A DNA stretch of 13,511 bases from Bacillota bacterium (GCA_017621195.1 JAGATO010000262.1:1-13511), one strand, 5' to 3'; shown: positions 1-7,464, counted from the stretch's first letter. A program made the numbers and translations. Notes: a model not told the origin generated them from the letters alone.

Positions 1-1547
1 AGATCCTCCAGCGCCCGGTCCGGATCGTCCTTTTTCTGCCAGAGGATGGCCCGATTGTTCAGCGGCGCTGTATCCTTGGGATATTCTCGGATATAGCGGC
101 TGTAGGAGGCGATGGCCTCATCCACTCGATCCGCTTCCGCCAGCGCAAAGGCATACTTGAATTCGTACGAACCCAGTCCGCTGGAAACCCAGGGCTCCAG
201 CAGCCGGATGACCCGATCATACTGCTTTTGGGTAAAGGCGGTTTTCGCTTCGTCCTGCGCCGCCTTCTTCTGTTCGTCCACCTTCTTCTGGCGCTCCGCC
301 TCTTCGATTTTCTTCTTCAGCCGTTCCATGCGGGCAACAATGTTTCCATCCCGCTGCCCCAGCGAATACGCCTTGCTCAGATCGTCCAGCGCCATCTTGG
401 GATCGCCCAGCTTTTCCCAGAGAATGGCCCGGTTGTTCAGCGCCGCCTTGTCCTTCGGATAATCCAGCAGATAATCGGTATAAGAGTTGAGGGCCTCGCC
501 ATCCTTTCCCAGCTCCGCGCAGGAATAGGCGAACTGGAACAGATGCTCCTTCAGGGGGATGTTGTGGCTGATGCAGCTTTTAAATAATTGATACGCATGT
601 TCATAATCCCCGGCGCGGTACAGAACCATGGCCCGCTCGATTTCCTTCTTGAACTCCATGGCCTGTTCCAGCCGCCGAATGCGCTGAGCAACATCGTTAT
701 CGCGATATCCGTCATTTCGCAGCTCCCGCAGCAGATCCAGCGCTTCTTCCTCCCGCCCCAGCTCCACGAGACAAAGGGCTGCGTTGCTCCTGGCGATGCA
801 CCGGTTGGTCCAGTCGTTCTCCATCTTGGCATAGATGTCGTAGGCGTTGATCGCCTCGTTGTACCGTTTCAAACAGTGGCAGGCATATCCCAGCTTAAAC
901 CACAGATCCGCCGAGTCCATCTGAGACCGGGACCGATATGCGGTACAGAGATCGTACACCCGCTGAAAGTTTTCTGCCTCAAACGCCTGAACCACGGCAT
1001 CCCAGCGGTTCTGACGCTCCTGCTGACGGCGGCGTTCTTCCTCCTGAAGCCGCAGTTGGCGCTGCTGTTCTTCCCACTGTCTCTGGCGGCGTTCCTGTTC
1101 CAGCCGCGCCTGACGTTCCCTCTCCTGCCGGTCCTGATATTCCTGCTGGCGGCGGAGAGCTTCCTGCTGCTGGCGCTCCCGTTCCTTTCTCTGTCGATCT
1201 TCCTCGGCCTTTCGCTTCTTTTCCGCCTCGGCCTGAGTAGTCTTTCCCTGTTTTTTGGCGTAATACGCCTGATTATCCTTGACGAAATCCTCGAAATAAT
1301 AGTCGTCACCGTCGCTGTACTGCTTGATAAAATCGTAGATCATCTGCTCGGTCACTGTCAGGCCGTACAAGCCTCTGGCAAACCGGCGGCGATAGCCGCC
1401 TTTCGTTCCGTCGTAAAATCCGTAATACTGCAGCGTTCCGGAGACACCGCCCCACTGATCCGTTCCGTAGGTATCGGCAATCTCGGCCTGCGTCAGACCC
1501 GTTACGACATAATCGTAGATGAGCCCCGCTTCATTTCTTTTGTTCAT
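1..1547 (-). CDS. HTH-like / coiled-coil / TPR-repeat protein, C-terminus off the left edge
   Basis: 515 complete codons are visible and the frame stays open to the window edge, so the 3' end is missing. The start (ATG at 1547-1545) has AAAGGAG just upstream. Residues 8-45 look like a small helix-turn-helix (GLTQAEIADTYG). Residues 105-182 are almost all Q, E, R and K, a long charged coiled coil. From residue 194 there are three related modules starting near 194, 315 and 443, each of TPR-like helix pairs; NNRAILWEKLGDP (371) and NNRAILWQKKDDP (497) show the repeat clearly. The first two modules end in a basic helix (RRLEQ, ERLKKK). TPR modules usually bind proteins, so a scaffold or adaptor role is likely, but I do not recognise a named family. 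No signal peptide or membrane segment is visible, so it should be cytoplasmic. It lies 27 bases behind the WG-repeat gene and is probably co-transcribed with it. Confidence 0.85.
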   Translation of the reverse strand, partial: MNKRNEAGLIYDYVVTGLTQAEIADTYGTDQWGGVSGTLQYYGFYDGTKGGYRRRFARGLYGLTVTEQMIYDFIKQYSDGDDYYFEDFVKDNQAYYAKKQGKTTQAEAEKKRKAEEDRQRKERERQQQEALRRQQEYQDRQERERQARLEQERRQRQWEEQQRQLRLQEEERRRQQERQNRWDAVVQAFEAENFQRVYDLCTAYRSRSQMDSADLWFKLGYACHCLKRYNEAINAYDIYAKMENDWTNRCIARSNAALCLVELGREEEALDLLRELRNDGYRDNDVAQRIRRLEQAMEFKKEIERAMVLYRAGDYEHAYQLFKSCISHNIPLKEHLFQFAYSCAELGKDGEALNSYTDYLLDYPKDKAALNNRAILWEKLGDPKMALDDLSKAYSLGQRDGNIVARMERLKKKIEEAERQKKVDEQKKAAQDEAKTAFTQKQYDRVIRLLEPWVSSGLGSYEFKYAFALAEADRVDEAIASYSRYIREYPKDTAPLNNRAILWQKKDDPDRALED

Positions 1548-1574
1548 GGCCTTCTCCTTTACGGCTGTGAATCG

Positions 1575-3266
1575 TTATTTCTTCGTGAATTCGCTGTGCA
1601 TCCGACCGGTCTCCAGGTTGTACTGGGCCGTTCTTCCCATCTTTTCCACGCTGACCAAACCCATTCCGATCTGAGAAACGCTTTCAAATTCGCAGGGGAT
1701 CGTCTGGCGGAAGGTCCACTGCAGAACCGGCATCTTCTTCTCCTCTTCCAATACAAGTCCGAAGTACCCTTCCAAGTCCACACCGGTCTCGGCCTCTTCA
1801 CATTCCACCGCTTCGCCCTTCAGGTATCCCATGCCCTTCTGTCCGAAGCGTTCCAGTTCCAGGACGGTCATTTCGCCGGAAGCCGAAGGTTCGATGGCGC
1901 TGTACCGCAGCGGTACGATCACCTTTCCGGTAGGGTCTACAATGCCGAAATATCCGTCCTTCTTCACGATGCACAGACCGGAATCCAGCATGGTTACGGC
2001 ATCCCAGACGCCTCCCACCTGACATCCGTCGTTGAACATGTAGAATTCCTCCCGAACTCCGCCGGCAATTCTGTGGTTGTATTTCAAAACGAACCGTTCG
2101 CCCTGTCTCTGCATCACCTGATAGGAGACGAAATAGCTCTCGAGACGCCGATAGATTTCATTCTCATTCAGCATCGCCTCCAGATCCTTTCTCGCCCATT
2201 CCGTCAGGACACCTGCGCCCAGCAGCAGTTTCAACTGCAGTTCCTTTCCTTTGATAATGCGCAACAGCTTACAGGACGTTCTCTGTCCCATCCGAAAGTC
2301 TTCATCCCGATCAGGGGTTAAAATGGCCGTTTCCAGCGTCGCATCTCCGTCCATCTCTCTGGAATAGGACGCTAACGCCCCTCCCAGTCCACGGCACACC
2401 TTCTGCGCAGAGATGCCGTCTTCATCTTTTCTCTCCATGAAGAGCACACCCTGGTCGCTGAATTCGCTTCCACGGATCATAGAGACCGATGTCCAGGGCT
2501 GATCGTCCTCCTGAATCATCTGCACTTCTGCATAGGTTTCCTGACCTTCCAGCCCGTACTGAACGCCGTTTTCGTCCTCGCAGACGGCAAAGAAGTCTTC
2601 TCTCCACGCATAGGGGCTCTTCTCTCCTACCTCAGGCTCCCACATGTCACCGCCTCTGGTGTAGTTGTTCCAGGTGCTGACTTTACACAGTGCCGTGCAG
2701 TGGAACGGAACGAAGTCGCAGTCCCCATTCTCGTCGTAGTTCTCCACTTCCAGCCACTTCATATCGTCCAGATGGAACAGCCAGAACACGCCGTCGCATT
2801 TGACGGCAATCAGCTGGCAGCGGACATCCGCAGCATCCATCTGAAAATAAGGGTCGAAGTCCTCGTCATCCTCATAGTATTCGAACACCTCCTCCAGCCT
2901 GTCGCTTCCGTTCATCTGGAAGGCCACCGCCTGTTCACTGGTCAGGATCTCCACGTGATGACCGCGCTCGTCGTCCCATTCGTTGGTGGTTTCGGCAACG
3001 CCCTTATCGCAGGGAATGCGGCACACCGTCACCGGTTCGGCCAGGCGGTGCAGGTAGATCTGATTCTCCAAGGGCGCACCGTAATCCGCAGGATCTTCGC
3101 CCTGAGCCTTCAAGTATTCGGTCCATTCCATGGATTCAAACCGGGCTTCCACGATCACTTCCTGTGCTTCCGGATCGTGTTTCCATGAGACCAATCTATG
3201 TAATTCCGTTCTTTCGTTCCAGTTTTCACATACCATCGTAACCTGAGGGGCGGTGTATTGTTTCAT
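1575..3266 (-). CDS. Acidic WG-repeat-containing protein (563 aa), function unknown
   Basis: The start is set at MKQYTAPQVT because AAAAAGGAGCC lies just before that ATG. The frame stays open farther upstream to 3530, but that extension has poor composition and contains the likely promoter. The protein is very acidic, with runs such as YYEDDEDFD near residue 130. Near residues 430-458 is a clear WG-type repeat (KKDGYFGIVDPTGKVIVPL), the beta-strand repeat in which a short sequence such as YFGIVD is followed by TGKxVIP. A weaker second copy may lie at 525-556. No signal peptide or membrane helix is seen. WG repeats are thought to form beta-propeller-like or ligand-binding surfaces, but no enzymatic motif is visible. 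It is the first gene of a two-gene unit with the TPR protein, so the two products may act together. That is inference. Confidence 0.85.
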   Translation of the reverse strand: MKQYTAPQVTMVCENWNERTELHRLVSWKHDPEAQEVIVEARFESMEWTEYLKAQGEDPADYGAPLENQIYLHRLAEPVTVCRIPCDKGVAETTNEWDDERGHHVEILTSEQAVAFQMNGSDRLEEVFEYYEDDEDFDPYFQMDAADVRCQLIAVKCDGVFWLFHLDDMKWLEVENYDENGDCDFVPFHCTALCKVSTWNNYTRGGDMWEPEVGEKSPYAWREDFFAVCEDENGVQYGLEGQETYAEVQMIQEDDQPWTSVSMIRGSEFSDQGVLFMERKDEDGISAQKVCRGLGGALASYSREMDGDATLETAILTPDRDEDFRMGQRTSCKLLRIIKGKELQLKLLLGAGVLTEWARKDLEAMLNENEIYRRLESYFVSYQVMQRQGERFVLKYNHRIAGGVREEFYMFNDGCQVGGVWDAVTMLDSGLCIVKKDGYFGIVDPTGKVIVPLRYSAIEPSASGEMTVLELERFGQKGMGYLKGEAVECEEAETGVDLEGYFGLVLEEEKKMPVLQWTFRQTIPCEFESVSQIGMGLVSVEKMGRTAQYNLETGRMHSEFTKK

Positions 3267-3597
3267 AATAGGCTCCTTTTTTCTATTGTAATGTACACAC
3301 GGGAGATGGGAGCGTCGCTGCTGTTGTCGTTCCATTCTGACGTTCTCCGCTTTATTTATCCATAGTATAGCACAGGTACTTTCCCCTTTGTTAGGAGGTT
3401 TACAGAATTTTGAACTTTTTTTGCGGCAACCGCTTCGCGTCTCTTCGTCGTCCTGATCGTCATCGGCTGTGCGCGGATTCCGGGAAAGCGAGATCCGGCG
3501 CATGATCCGCTTGGCCTCCGCTGGATCCACACTGCCGAACCGCTGGGCGCCATGGACCAGCTTCAGGAGTTCCTGAGAGAAAACGAAAAGGACAGCG
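3267..3597. other. Intergenic stretch with promoter; orphan GC-rich segment
   Basis: This 331-base gap lies between gtrA and the WG-repeat gene. The part near 3267-3400 holds the ribosome binding site and the likely promoter of the WG gene. The part from about 3415 to 3575 is GC-rich and open on the minus strand over its whole length, and also on the plus strand (GAMDQLQEFLREN at 3546-3584). Neither reading has a convincing start with a ribosome binding site. It could be a decayed gene end. I assign no gene here. Confidence 0.4.
3364..3372 (-). promoter_or_regulatory. Extended -10 promoter for the WG/TPR operon
   Basis: On the minus strand the sequence reads TGCTATACT, an extended -10 element (TG-n-TATACT), about 100 bases before the WG gene start. 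No good -35 is seen at 16-18 bases upstream, which is typical when the extended TG is used. A transcript from here would have a leader of about 90 bases. Confidence 0.45.
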
Positions 3598-3613
3598 CTA
3601 AAGCGCGCTGTCC
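3581..3613 (-). terminator. Rho-independent terminator of gtrA
   Basis: The 9-bp perfect stem GGACAGCGC / GCGCTGTCC (3590-3598 and 3605-3613) with a 6-base loop is followed on the minus strand by TTTTCGTTTT. The hairpin overlaps the last codons and the TAG of gtrA, so the coding sequence itself forms one arm. Confidence 0.8.
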
Positions 3614-4026
3614 TTCGGCTTCTGGAAGATTACCCACTTACTGAACACATAGTTTACGACCACCACCACTACCTGCATCAAAAGCTTCGCCAGATTCTTA
3701 TCCCAGTCCATCAGTCCGATCAGAAAAAACAGGCCCACTTCTTCGATCCCCAGCGATGCCAGTCGAGCCGTCACAAACAGACCGATTTCCCGCTTTAACT
3801 GTCCAAAGCTCAGGCCCTTGGACTGGAATACGAAAATCTTGTTTGTTACATAAGCAAAGGCCACCGCCAAAATCCAGGAGATAATATTAGAGACCAGATA
3901 ATGCAGCTCCAGCCAGCTGTTACACACAGCGTAGGAAACCAGACTGACCGCTGTCGTTAAAACGCCGAAGATCAAATAAGATACAATTTCATTGTGTTTT
4001 TTCGGTTGTTGCTCTTGTGTATTCAT
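3598..4026 (-). CDS. GtrA-family membrane protein
   Basis: 142 aa, close to the normal GtrA-family length of about 120-150. Four hydrophobic segments fit the family: about residues 14-33 (IVSYLIFGVLTTAVSLVSY), 42-63, 86-107 and 113-133. The ending NYVFSKWVIFQK and the middle VTNKIFVFQSKG are typical of the family. GtrA proteins are small polytopic membrane proteins linked to flipping or transfer of lipid-linked sugars, or to teichoic acid and O-antigen glucosylation. No glycosyltransferase partner lies next to it here, so the substrate is unknown. The start has AAGGAGC 6 bases upstream. It ends in its own terminator, and the only thing upstream is an intron remnant and a leader, so it looks like a single-gene unit. 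Confidence 0.9.
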   Translation of the reverse strand: MNTQEQQPKKHNEIVSYLIFGVLTTAVSLVSYAVCNSWLELHYLVSNIISWILAVAFAYVTNKIFVFQSKGLSFGQLKREIGLFVTARLASLGIEEVGLFFLIGLMDWDKNLAKLLMQVVVVVVNYVFSKWVIFQKPKDSAL

Positions 4027-4105
4027 TCTATAGCTCCTTTCATCCCCCTGGCCTCAGCCATCCGCGCCAGATGCGTATCGTCAATCATCGGTAAACGTTC
4101 ATCTT

Positions 4106-4149
4106 CCGTAATACCGTCACACCATGATACCGTAATACTGTAATTACGG
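4106..4149 (-). promoter_or_regulatory. Repeat/hairpin in the gtrA leader
   Basis: CCGTAATAC occurs as a direct repeat at 4106-4114 and 4130-4138. The second copy also pairs with ATTACGG at 4143-4149, giving a 7-bp stem with a 6-base loop, and GTAATTAC is itself a palindrome. It sits just downstream of the possible gtrA promoter, so it could be an operator or leader element. No T-run follows, so it is not a terminator. Confidence 0.35.
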
Positions 4150-4154
4150 CGTCT

Positions 4155-4186
4155 ATTGTATTGTATCACATTTGTTTCCTTGTCGC
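4155..4186 (-). promoter_or_regulatory. Possible gtrA promoter
   Basis: On the minus strand two overlapping TACAAT boxes (4155-4160 and 4160-4165) lie behind GCGACA (4181-4186). The spacings of 20 and 15 bases are both poor, so this is a weak call based mainly on the -10 sequence. Confidence 0.25.
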
Positions 4187-4247
4187 GATGCATTTGTATC
4201 GACGAATTTAGAAGCAGGGACTTTACCCCCCACAGTTCTATTCCATA

Positions 4248-4367
4248 GCATCCGGCTTCCTTTCGATTCCACCTCACGATGGACACCCTTGCTTTCGACT
4301 GTATCCGTCCCGCTACCTGGCGGATTCGGGACTTTCACCCGTTAGAACGCGCGCCCGCCGGGCGCAC
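4248..4367 (-). mobile_element. Group II intron fragment (5' end, domain I)
   Basis: Read on the minus strand, this begins GTGCGCCCGGCGGGCG, continues with GGGTGAAAGTCCCG, GGTGTCCATCGTGAGGTGG and ends near AAAGGAAGCCGGA. These blocks, in this order, are what I know from the 5' region (domain I) of bacterial group II introns, whose 5' end is GUGCG. Beyond about 4248 the match is lost, and no reverse transcriptase gene or domain V hairpin follows, so it is a truncated remnant that can no longer splice. It starts 4 bases after the T-run of the thiolase terminator and in the same orientation, which is the usual target of group IIC introns. The exact 5' base (4367 or 4370) is uncertain. Confidence 0.75.
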
Positions 4368-4371
4368 CACG

Positions 4372-4404
4372 AAAAAAGAGGCTGTCGCTCAGCTCGACAG
4401 CCTC
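4372..4404 (-). terminator. Rho-independent terminator of the thiolase gene
   Basis: The perfect 10-bp stem GAGGCTGTCG / CGACAGCCTC with a 7-base loop is followed on the minus strand by TTTTTT. It lies 66 bases after the thiolase stop codon. Confidence 0.92.
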
Positions 4405-4469
4405 TTCCATACATTGTATGATTTTTGTCTGGTGCCACGACACAAAGGTCAGCAGCCAGCCCATCAAAA

Positions 4470-5648
4470 CTACATTTCTACGATCAGAGCAGTACCCATA
4501 CCGCCGCCGATGCACAGAGTAGCCAGACCGTACTTGGAACCTCTCTTCTTCATTTCGTAGATCAGGGAGATCAGGATACGGGCACCGGATGCACCGATGG
4601 GGTGACCCAGAGCGATGGCACCGCCGTTTACGTTCAGCTTTTCTTCGGGGATCTGCAGGTCGTGACCAACAGCCAGAGACTGAGCGGCAAATGCTTCGTT
4701 TGCTTCGAACAGATCGATGTCATCTACAGACAGTCCAGCCTTTTCCAGAGCCTTTCTGGAGGAGGGGATCGGACCTACGCCCATGATGGAGGGATCTACG
4801 CCTGCGGAAGCGTAGGACTTGATCTTGCACAGATATTCCAGACCCAGTTCATCAGCCTTTTCCTTGGACATTACAACCAGAGCGGCACCGGCGTCATTGA
4901 TACCGGAAGCATTCGCTGCGGTTACCATACCGTCCTTCTTGAATGCGGGCTTCAGCTTAGCCATCTTTTCCATGGAAGCACCGAACTTGGGATATTCATC
5001 GGTATCGAATACGATGGGATCACCCTTCTTCTGGGGGATTTCTACGGGAACGATTTCTTCCTTGAACTTTCCGGCCTTGATGGCAGCTTCTGCCTTCTGC
5101 TGAGACTTCAGGGAGAATTCGTCCAGCTGTTCTCTGGTCAGGCCCCACTGCTCTGCTACATTTTCAGCAGTGATACCCATGTGATAGTGGTTGAACGCAT
5201 CGGTCAGACCGTCGTTTACCATAACGTCAACGATCTTAGTGTCGTTCATTCTTGCGCCCCATCTTGCACTGGGAATGGCGTAGGGAGCCATGGACATGGA
5301 TTCTGCACCGCCGCAAACGACGATATCAGCATCTCCAGCCTTGATGATCTGAGCAGCCAGACCTACGGAACGCAGACCGGAACCGCAAACCTTATTGATG
5401 GTCATTGCGGGAATTTCCTTGGGAATTCCGGCAGCCATGGAAATCTGTCTTGCAACGTTCTGGCCCAGACCAGCCTGCAGAACACAACCCAAAACTACTT
5501 CGTCTACCATTTCCGGAGTAATTCCGGCTCTCATGATGGCTTCCTTAACGGCAACCGCACCTAAGGTTACGGTGGGAGTTCCCTTTAAAGTACCGCCAAA
5601 GCTGCCGATGGGAGTTCTGGCTGCGCTTACAATTACTACTTCTCTCAT
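4470..5648 (-). CDS. thlA: Acetyl-CoA acetyltransferase (biosynthetic thiolase)
   Basis: 392 aa, the usual length. It condenses two acetyl-CoA to acetoacetyl-CoA in the cytoplasm, the first step towards butyryl-CoA or other C4 products in Clostridia. The thiolase catalytic set is complete: nucleophile Cys88 (NKVCGSG), NEAF at 317-320, His349 (GHPIGASG) and Cys379 (CIGGGMG). The start is chosen at MREVVIVSAARTPIG because AGGAGG lies 8 bases before it and the family starts there; the frame is open upstream but that part carries the promoter. The gene stands alone: it has its own promoter and terminator, and no hbd, crt or bcd genes are adjacent, so the rest of the C4 pathway must be encoded elsewhere. 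The symbol thlA follows clostridial usage; atoB is the equivalent name in other bacteria. Confidence 0.97.
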   Translation of the reverse strand: MREVVIVSAARTPIGSFGGTLKGTPTVTLGAVAVKEAIMRAGITPEMVDEVVLGCVLQAGLGQNVARQISMAAGIPKEIPAMTINKVCGSGLRSVGLAAQIIKAGDADIVVCGGAESMSMAPYAIPSARWGARMNDTKIVDVMVNDGLTDAFNHYHMGITAENVAEQWGLTREQLDEFSLKSQQKAEAAIKAGKFKEEIVPVEIPQKKGDPIVFDTDEYPKFGASMEKMAKLKPAFKKDGMVTAANASGINDAGAALVVMSKEKADELGLEYLCKIKSYASAGVDPSIMGVGPIPSSRKALEKAGLSVDDIDLFEANEAFAAQSLAVGHDLQIPEEKLNVNGGAIALGHPIGASGARILISLIYEMKKRGSKYGLATLCIGGGMGTALIVEM

Positions 5649-5671
5649 GTCGTTTTTCCTCCTAAGAATAC

Positions 5672-5686
5672 ATATTTCCGAAATAT
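5672..5686. promoter_or_regulatory. Near-palindrome in the thiolase leader
   Basis: ATATTT-CCG-AAATAT lies between the promoter and the ribosome binding site of the thiolase gene. It could be an operator. It resembles half of a redox-sensor (Rex) type site only loosely, so no regulator is named. Confidence 0.3.
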
Positions 5687-5715
5687 CGAAATCTTGTTTT
5701 TCTATAACTGCTCTT

Positions 5716-5744
5716 ATCATATCACTCCCGCGTAATCTTGGCAA
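5716..5744 (-). promoter_or_regulatory. Promoter of the thiolase gene
   Basis: TTGCCA (5744-5739), a 17-base spacer and TATGAT (5721-5716) on the minus strand form a near-consensus vegetative promoter. The leader to the ATG would be about 60 bases. Confidence 0.8.
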
Positions 5745-6041
5745 TACCCCCGAGATAGCTGCAAAATCCAGACTTTTCCGATGTTGTTTCGGCAATTTTT
5801 CAAAACTTCCGTAACATTTTCGATTTAAATAGATAATTTTTTAACAAAGTCATAAATATTCACGTTTTTCCCTTAAAAAAATTTTTTGAAAAAAAAGAAA
5901 AGAGCCGTAACAACTCTTTTCTTTTTATAAAACCATCGAAATAATGTCGAACTTGTTAAAATGTTGTTTAACATTGAAAAATCTTAAGATTTTTTCGTTC
6001 CGTTCCCGTTTTACAAAAAAGCTTCTTAATTTTTTTGGCTT
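5745..6041. other. AT-rich intergenic region
   Basis: No gene is seen. From about 5800 the sequence becomes far more AT-rich than the surrounding genes, with many A and T runs. It holds the terminator at 5889-5926, a 7-bp hairpin TGTTAAA / TTTAACA (5954-5973) and an 18-base perfect palindrome centred at 5985/5986 (AAAAATCTT / AAGATTTTT). These last two could act as extra weak terminators for the hydrolase gene. Confidence 0.5.
5889..5926 (-). terminator. Terminator behind the cysteine hydrolase gene
   Basis: The 13-bp perfect stem AAAAAGAAAAGAG / CTCTTTTCTTTTT (5892-5904 and 5914-5926) has a 9-base loop and T-runs on either strand, so it could stop transcription from both sides. It is about 115 bases beyond the hydrolase stop codon, so it most likely serves that gene and insulates the thiolase promoter. 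Confidence 0.75.
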
Positions 6042-6593
6042 TTACTTGATTATTGCGGAAATATCCTTGAATCCGGCTTCTTTTGCACCACCACACAGTT
6101 CAAAGAGAATCGCCTCCATGCTGGTATAGACCGCCCCAGCCTCCTTCATCCGGCTCTTCGCCATGCGTACGTCCACCGGCTTACGGGACGAGACGCAGTC
6201 GCCGCAGATGAACACCTGATATCCCTCTTCCAGTAGATCCAGCGCGCTCTGCTCCACGCAGATGTGGGATTCGATTCCTGCCAGGATCACGTTTCTGCAA
6301 CCCGCCGCCCGTACCGCTTCGGCCATTTCTGGATGCTTCATCACGCTGAACGATGTCTTATCGAACGGCGTAAATTCTCCCAGCGCCTCTGCAATGGAAG
6401 GGATCGTGGGCCCCAATCCTTTGGTATACTGCTGACTCACCAACACGGGAATTCCCATGACCCGTGCTCCCTTCGCCAGCTTTACCATTTTGTCTTCCAG
6501 CTCTTCTTTTTCGTACATAGCCGGCATCAATCTCTCCTGAAAATCGATGACCACCAGCAGTGTGTCATCCTTCTTTAACCGTTTTACACTCAT
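6042..6593 (-). CDS. Isochorismatase-family cysteine hydrolase
   Basis: 183 aa, normal for the family. The catalytic triad of the isochorismatase/nicotinamidase-like fold is present: Asp17 (VVIDFQE), Lys79 (FDKTSFS) and Cys112 (GIESHICVEQSALDL). The GIESHICVEQ loop is typical of the YcaC-like hydrolases, whose natural substrate is mostly unknown. The metal-binding residues of nicotinamidase (D-x-H-x-x-H) are not evident, so a pncA function is unlikely. The protein should be soluble, with no signal peptide. The start has AAAGGAAG 6 bases upstream. It lies 94 bases behind surE on the same strand with no terminator between, so the two may share a transcript. A metabolic link between them is not clear. 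Confidence 0.92.
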   Translation of the reverse strand: MSVKRLKKDDTLLVVIDFQERLMPAMYEKEELEDKMVKLAKGARVMGIPVLVSQQYTKGLGPTIPSIAEALGEFTPFDKTSFSVMKHPEMAEAVRAAGCRNVILAGIESHICVEQSALDLLEEGYQVFICGDCVSSRKPVDVRMAKSRMKEAGAVYTSMEAILFELCGGAKEAGFKDISAIIK

Positions 6594-6687
6594 CGTTTTC
6601 TTCCTTTCCTGAATTCCATCGATATTTCACATGTGTATTTCTGTATATTCCACATGCACTTCAACATATACTTCGCACGGGTATCGC

Positions 6688-7464
6688 TTATTTCCAGCAG
6701 ATTCCCCAGTCGCTCATGGGTTCCACCAGATCCTCCTTCGTCAGATTTCGATGGATCGGCGTAATGGAAATGCAGCCTTCCTGATACGCCCGAATATCGT
6801 CATCCTCCGGCAGATCGTCCTGAGCCAGCTCCTGTCCCAGATACAGGTGGCAGACCAGCCCTTCTTCGCTGTGCTCCACGGAAAAATCCTCGCTGTAGAT
6901 TCGCTCGCCCAACCGCGTAAACCGCAGGCCCCGGATCTCCTCCATAGGCAGATCCGGCACGTTCACATTGAGGACCCACCGGGTCGTATTTTCCTCCAGA
7001 ACCTTCCGGCAAACGCTGGGAACCAGCGCATCGAAGGCTTCGAAGTGAGTGGCCTCATGGTCGCAGACCGAAAAGGCAACCGACGGGATCCCGCAGATGT
7101 TTCCTTCCAGCGCCGCCGATACCGTTCCCGAATACAGCACGTCGCTTCCCAGATTGGAGCCCATGTTGATCCCCGAACAGATCAGATCCGGCCGATCTCC
7201 CGCCAGACCCATCATCCGGATCCCGGCCTTGACGCAATCCGCCGGTGTTCCGGAGCAGGACCAGGCCATCTGCGCTCCCTCGAATTCCCATTCCTTCAGG
7301 AGCACGGCCTCCCGAACGGTGATGCCGTGGCCTGATGCCGTCCTCTGTCGATCCGGCGCGCACACATATAATTTCGCATCGGGAAAGCCACCGCGCAGGC
7401 AGCGCACCAGCTGGTGAATTCCTTCCGCTGTAATTCCGTCATCGTTGACAATCAATACGTTCAT
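6688..7464 (-). CDS. surE: 5'/3'-nucleotidase SurE
   Basis: 258 aa, the usual size. SurE is a cytoplasmic metal-dependent phosphatase that removes phosphate from nucleoside 5'- and 3'-monophosphates (EC 3.1.3.5) and also short polyphosphates. The metal-binding signatures are clear: Asp8-Asp9 in VNDDGIT at the N-terminus and Asn100 in SGINMGSN, followed by DVLYSGTVSAALEG. The third site in APDRQRTASGH carries Thr42 where the well-studied enzymes have Ser (typically RSA-x-GH); this is a conservative change. The start has GAGGAG about 10 bases upstream. In many bacteria surE lies near pcm, but no such neighbour is seen here. Expression is probably from the promoter at 7515-7543. Confidence 0.96.
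   Translation of the reverse strand: MNVLIVNDDGITAEGIHQLVRCLRGGFPDAKLYVCAPDRQRTASGHGITVREAVLLKEWEFEGAQMAWSCSGTPADCVKAGIRMMGLAGDRPDLICSGINMGSNLGSDVLYSGTVSAALEGNICGIPSVAFSVCDHEATHFEAFDALVPSVCRKVLEENTTRWVLNVNVPDLPMEEIRGLRFTRLGERIYSEDFSVEHSEEGLVCHLYLGQELAQDDLPEDDDIRAYQEGCISITPIHRNLTKEDLVEPMSDWGICWK

Larger units (their letters stand above)
4027..4247 (-). other. Leader region of gtrA with no clear gene
   Basis: An open frame of 87 codons (4023-4286) ends in TGA overlapping the gtrA ATG (ATGA), but its start lies inside the group II intron fragment, it lacks a ribosome binding site and its product resembles nothing I know. I treat the stretch as the gtrA leader, holding a possible promoter (near 4155-4186) and short repeats (4106-4149). 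Confidence 0.4.

Noticed and set aside
588..2321. Long plus-strand open frame of 577 codons
   Set aside because: It is antisense to the WG and TPR genes, whose frames have ribosome binding sites and repeat structure; the plus product is low-complexity Leu/Phe-rich, the mirror of the charged coiled coil.
3267..3530. N-terminal extension of the WG protein
   Set aside because: The frame is open, but a strong ribosome binding site serves the ATG at 3266 and a likely promoter lies inside the extension.
4023..4286. 87-codon frame overlapping the gtrA start by ATGA
   Set aside because: The overlap looks like coupling, but the frame starts inside the intron fragment, has no ribosome binding site and resembles no known protein.
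4425..5564. Plus-strand open frame of 379 codons
   Set aside because: It is antisense to the thiolase gene, which has all catalytic residues.
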